Source: Bacteroidales bacterium (GTDB taxonomy: Bacteria; Bacteroidota; Bacteroidia; Bacteroidales; P3). Taken from it: DNA of 7,879 bases. Each line of letters begins with the position of its first letter. Position 1 is the first letter of the stretch. Where the stretch lies: contig JAFWOP010000006.1 of NCBI GenBank assembly GCA_017545365.1, positions 1-7,879 on the forward strand, written 5' to 3'. Under the pieces are notes generated by a model. It was not told where the DNA came from and ran no database searches. It was given only the letters and a program-made list of their open reading frames with translations. The position numbers and the translations under genes were made by a program. Shown here piece by piece: positions 6,229 to 7,879 of this stretch.

Positions 6229-7676
6229 GACATTTCGCCATCGCTCTGATGCTCTGCGGCATCCTCACAGGTATGGCCCAGACCACGGTTCGCCTCGACC
6301 TGGAGCGCACCGTCGAGCTGGCCACCGATAGCAGCCTCACCGCTGACCGCTATCGCAGCGTGTTCCACGAGGCACGCTACGCCTGGCTCTCATGGATGGC
6401 TGGTCGCAAGCTGCAACTGGAGCTGAGCACCACCCCGCTGAACTTCGAGCAACTCATGACCCAGCGATATGTCAGCGACACCGACAACGACGAGTATCGC
6501 CAGCAGAAACGACTGCTGTCAAGCGCCAGCGTGCAGGCCCAGCAGGTGATGGAGCCGTGGGGCGGCTCTTTCTATGCCTCGACGGGACTGGCCTACCTCG
6601 GCAACTACGGTGACTTTACCCAGCACCAGTTTGCCGTCACGCCCGTCCGCGTGGGCTATCGACAGGAACTGCTGGGATACAATCCCTACCGCTGGAACCG
6701 CCAGACCGAACCCATGCGACTCACGGTGGCACAGCAGCAGATGAACTACTCGGTGGAGCAGACGGCTGCTGAGGCTGTCAAGCGATTCTTTCTACTGGCT
6801 GTGACGCAAGAGCAGCTGAAGATGGCGCAGGAGCAGATACAGTCGTGCGACACCATCCTCGCCATCGGCAACCGCCGTTTCCGCATTGCGTCCATCTCGA
6901 AGGCTGAACTTGACATCCTGACACTGCAACGCTCGCTTGCCGCCACCACCCTGAAGAGCGCCCAACTGAGCCATCAGCAGGCAGCAAGAAGTCTGGCTGT
7001 ATGGCTGGGTATGGACGAGCGCACCCGCCTGGAACTGATGATACCCTCTGTATTGCCCCGCCTGGAGGTGACTGCCAGCGATGCCATAGCCCATGCCTCA
7101 CGCAACAATCCCAACTATCTGTCCATGCAACTCAAAGAGCTGGAAGCCCGACGCGACGCTGAACAGCTGAAGCGCAAGAAGGGACTCAACGCCAGCATCG
7201 ATGCCTCGATAGGTCTCAACCAGGTGGCTGAACGCTTCGATTATGCCTTTCGAAGTCCACTGGTGCAGAATCAGGTGATGGTAAGCCTCACCGTGCCTAT
7301 CGTCGATCATGGAAAAAAGCGCAATGCCTGGCTCGCGGCACAGAGTAAGGCTGAGACGGCTGCGCACCAGCGTGAGGAGCAGCGACGCGACACCGAACTG
7401 GATGTCATGCAGACCGTGGCAGAAGTTGACCAGCGGCAGTCGATGGTCGCCGATGCCCACCGCTCACTGCAGATTGCCGAGGATGCCTATACCGCCATGC
7501 TGCAACGTTTCATCAGAGGTCAGGCCAACGTCAACGACCTGTCGCTGGCACAGCAGTACTGGCAGACTGCGCGAGTCGATCAGGTCAAGGCATTGCAGGA
7601 TTTTTGGAACAGCTATTTCCATCTGCGCCTGCTCACGCTCTACGACTATCTCAAGCGGGAGCCTATACGCCACTGA
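6225..7676 (+). CDS. TolC-family outer-membrane efflux protein
   Basis: An outer-membrane exit duct of 483 residues. An N-terminal signal peptide has likely cleavage after GMA (residue 18). The mature part shows the two-fold TolC/OEP pattern: helical stretches (about 25-60 and 163-260), a beta segment (about 105-155), a second helix (about 285-318), a second beta segment ending in VPIVDHGKKRNAWLAAQSK (358-376), and long helices to the end (about 366-475). The VPI-D-G-R/K pattern before a helix is typical of this family, as is the RFxxGxxxVxDLxxAQ-like stretch near 428-443. The start overlaps the stop of the adaptor gene as ATGA, implying translational coupling, and no separate ribosome site is visible. 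It is the last gene of the operon and supplies the outer-membrane part of the export path. The substrate cannot be inferred from this gene alone. Confidence 0.92.
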   Translation: MRHFAIALMLCGILTGMAQTTVRLDLERTVELATDSSLTADRYRSVFHEARYAWLSWMAGRKLQLELSTTPLNFEQLMTQRYVSDTDNDEYRQQKRLLSSASVQAQQVMEPWGGSFYASTGLAYLGNYGDFTQHQFAVTPVRVGYRQELLGYNPYRWNRQTEPMRLTVAQQQMNYSVEQTAAEAVKRFFLLAVTQEQLKMAQEQIQSCDTILAIGNRRFRIASISKAELDILTLQRSLAATTLKSAQLSHQQAARSLAVWLGMDERTRLELMIPSVLPRLEVTASDAIAHASRNNPNYLSMQLKELEARRDAEQLKRKKGLNASIDASIGLNQVAERFDYAFRSPLVQNQVMVSLTVPIVDHGKKRNAWLAAQSKAETAAHQREEQRRDTELDVMQTVAEVDQRQSMVADAHRSLQIAEDAYTAMLQRFIRGQANVNDLSLAQQYWQTARVDQVKALQDFWNSYFHLRLLTLYDYLKREPIRH

Positions 7677-7761
7677 CGCGACAGTTTGGGGAGCGATTTC
7701 AGCAGATTGTCGCAAATGCGCTGCCGTGTCGCATGTAGTTCAGACGAAAATCTGCAAAAAG
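7677..7761. other. Intergenic spacer without a clear terminator
   Basis: This gap follows the TolC-like gene. It has several short inverted repeats: GCGACA 7678-7683 with TGTCGC 7708-7713; GCAGATT 7702-7708 with AATCTGC 7749-7755; TGCG 7717-7720 with CGCA 7730-7733. None is followed by a T-run, so no intrinsic terminator can be claimed. The first two pairs share base 7708 and have partly incompatible geometry. Confidence 0.4.
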
Positions 7762-7793
7762 TTTGTTTCGCTCAAGATTTTGTCGTATCTTTG
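7762..7793 (+). promoter_or_regulatory. Bacteroidetes-type promoter for the gene starting at 7870
   Basis: TTTG at 7762-7765 and TATCTTTG at 7786-7793 are perfect matches to the Bacteroidetes -33 and -7 consensus elements, with a 20-base spacer. An A-run (7756-7760) precedes the -33 element. Transcription should begin near 7797-7802, leaving a leader of about 70 nt that is strongly A/T-rich up to ATG 7870. It separates the downstream gene from the export operon as its own transcription unit. Confidence 0.8.
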
Positions 7794-7869
7794 CAATGTC
7801 AAAAGGAAACAACGACATTCCTGAGACATTAATTAATAATAAGTTTAATAATTTAAAAATTTAAAGATT

Positions 7870-7879
7870 ATGAAACAGA
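7870..7879 (+). CDS. Start of a downstream gene (M-K-Q..., truncated by the window edge)
   Basis: ATGAAACAG begins at 7870, preceded by an A/T-rich leader with AAAGATT directly upstream and by a well-formed promoter at 7762-7793. Only three codons are visible, so the product cannot be named. Its position just after a peptide exporter, under a promoter resembling that of the exporter, makes a precursor peptide or another system component possible. This is inference only; an unrelated gene is equally allowed by the sequence. Confidence 0.55.

Noticed and set aside
5395..7676. Lipoprotein adaptor plus TolC-like gene as part of an RND efflux pump operon.
   Set aside because: No RND transporter is encoded here, and both genes are tightly coupled in the same direction to the ABC export genes.
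7796..7864. A 22-codon reading frame starting right after the second promoter (begins MSKGNNDIPE).
   Set aside because: The ATG overlaps the expected transcription start and the end of the frame is the A/T-rich leader of the gene at 7870. There is no ribosome site and the composition is that of leader DNA.

Overview
The window looks like Bacteroidetes DNA, most likely Bacteroidales and plausibly Prevotella-like. Both intergenic regions carry the Bacteroidetes type of promoter (a TTTG near -33 and TAnnTTTG near -7). The start at the right edge is preceded by an A/T-rich leader rather than a Shine-Dalgarno site. The adaptor lipoprotein and TolC-type protein show a diderm cell. Genus assignment is an inference. 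The genes are G/C-rich and the flanking leaders A/T-rich.

Layout: positions 1-218 are an intergenic leader with a promoter at 12-43, an inverted repeat, and an 11-bp direct repeat whose second copy touches the first start codon. Five tightly packed plus-strand genes follow (219-7676), with gaps of 4, 20 and about 25 nt and then a 4-nt overlap: (1) a short HlyD-like inner-membrane adaptor; (2) an ABC transporter with an intact N-terminal C39 double-glycine leader peptidase; (3) a second, different ABC permease/ATPase with an N-terminal WWR...GPLLG domain instead of a peptidase; (4) a lipoprotein periplasmic adaptor with an alpha-hairpin; (5) a TolC-family outer-membrane protein. Positions 7677-7869 hold a second, better-formed promoter and an A/T-rich leader, and a new gene begins at 7870 (only M-K-Q visible).

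The first three genes match, in order and in motifs, the export cassette of NHLM/NHLP (nitrile-hydratase-leader peptide) RiPP/bacteriocin systems. My reading is that the locus is a complete trans-envelope exporter for a leader-bearing peptide. The C39 domain would cut the leader, the paired ABC proteins would drive inner-membrane export, the two adaptors would span the periplasm, and the TolC-like protein would be the outer-membrane exit. The cargo peptide and any modification enzymes are not in the window. The gene starting at 7870, whose promoter resembles the exporter promoter, is the nearest place to look.

The least ordinary points are the division of adaptor work between a hairpin-less membrane adaptor and a hairpin-bearing lipoprotein, and the matched promoters on both sides of the operon. 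No RNA genes, insertion sequences, CRISPR arrays or attachment sites were seen.
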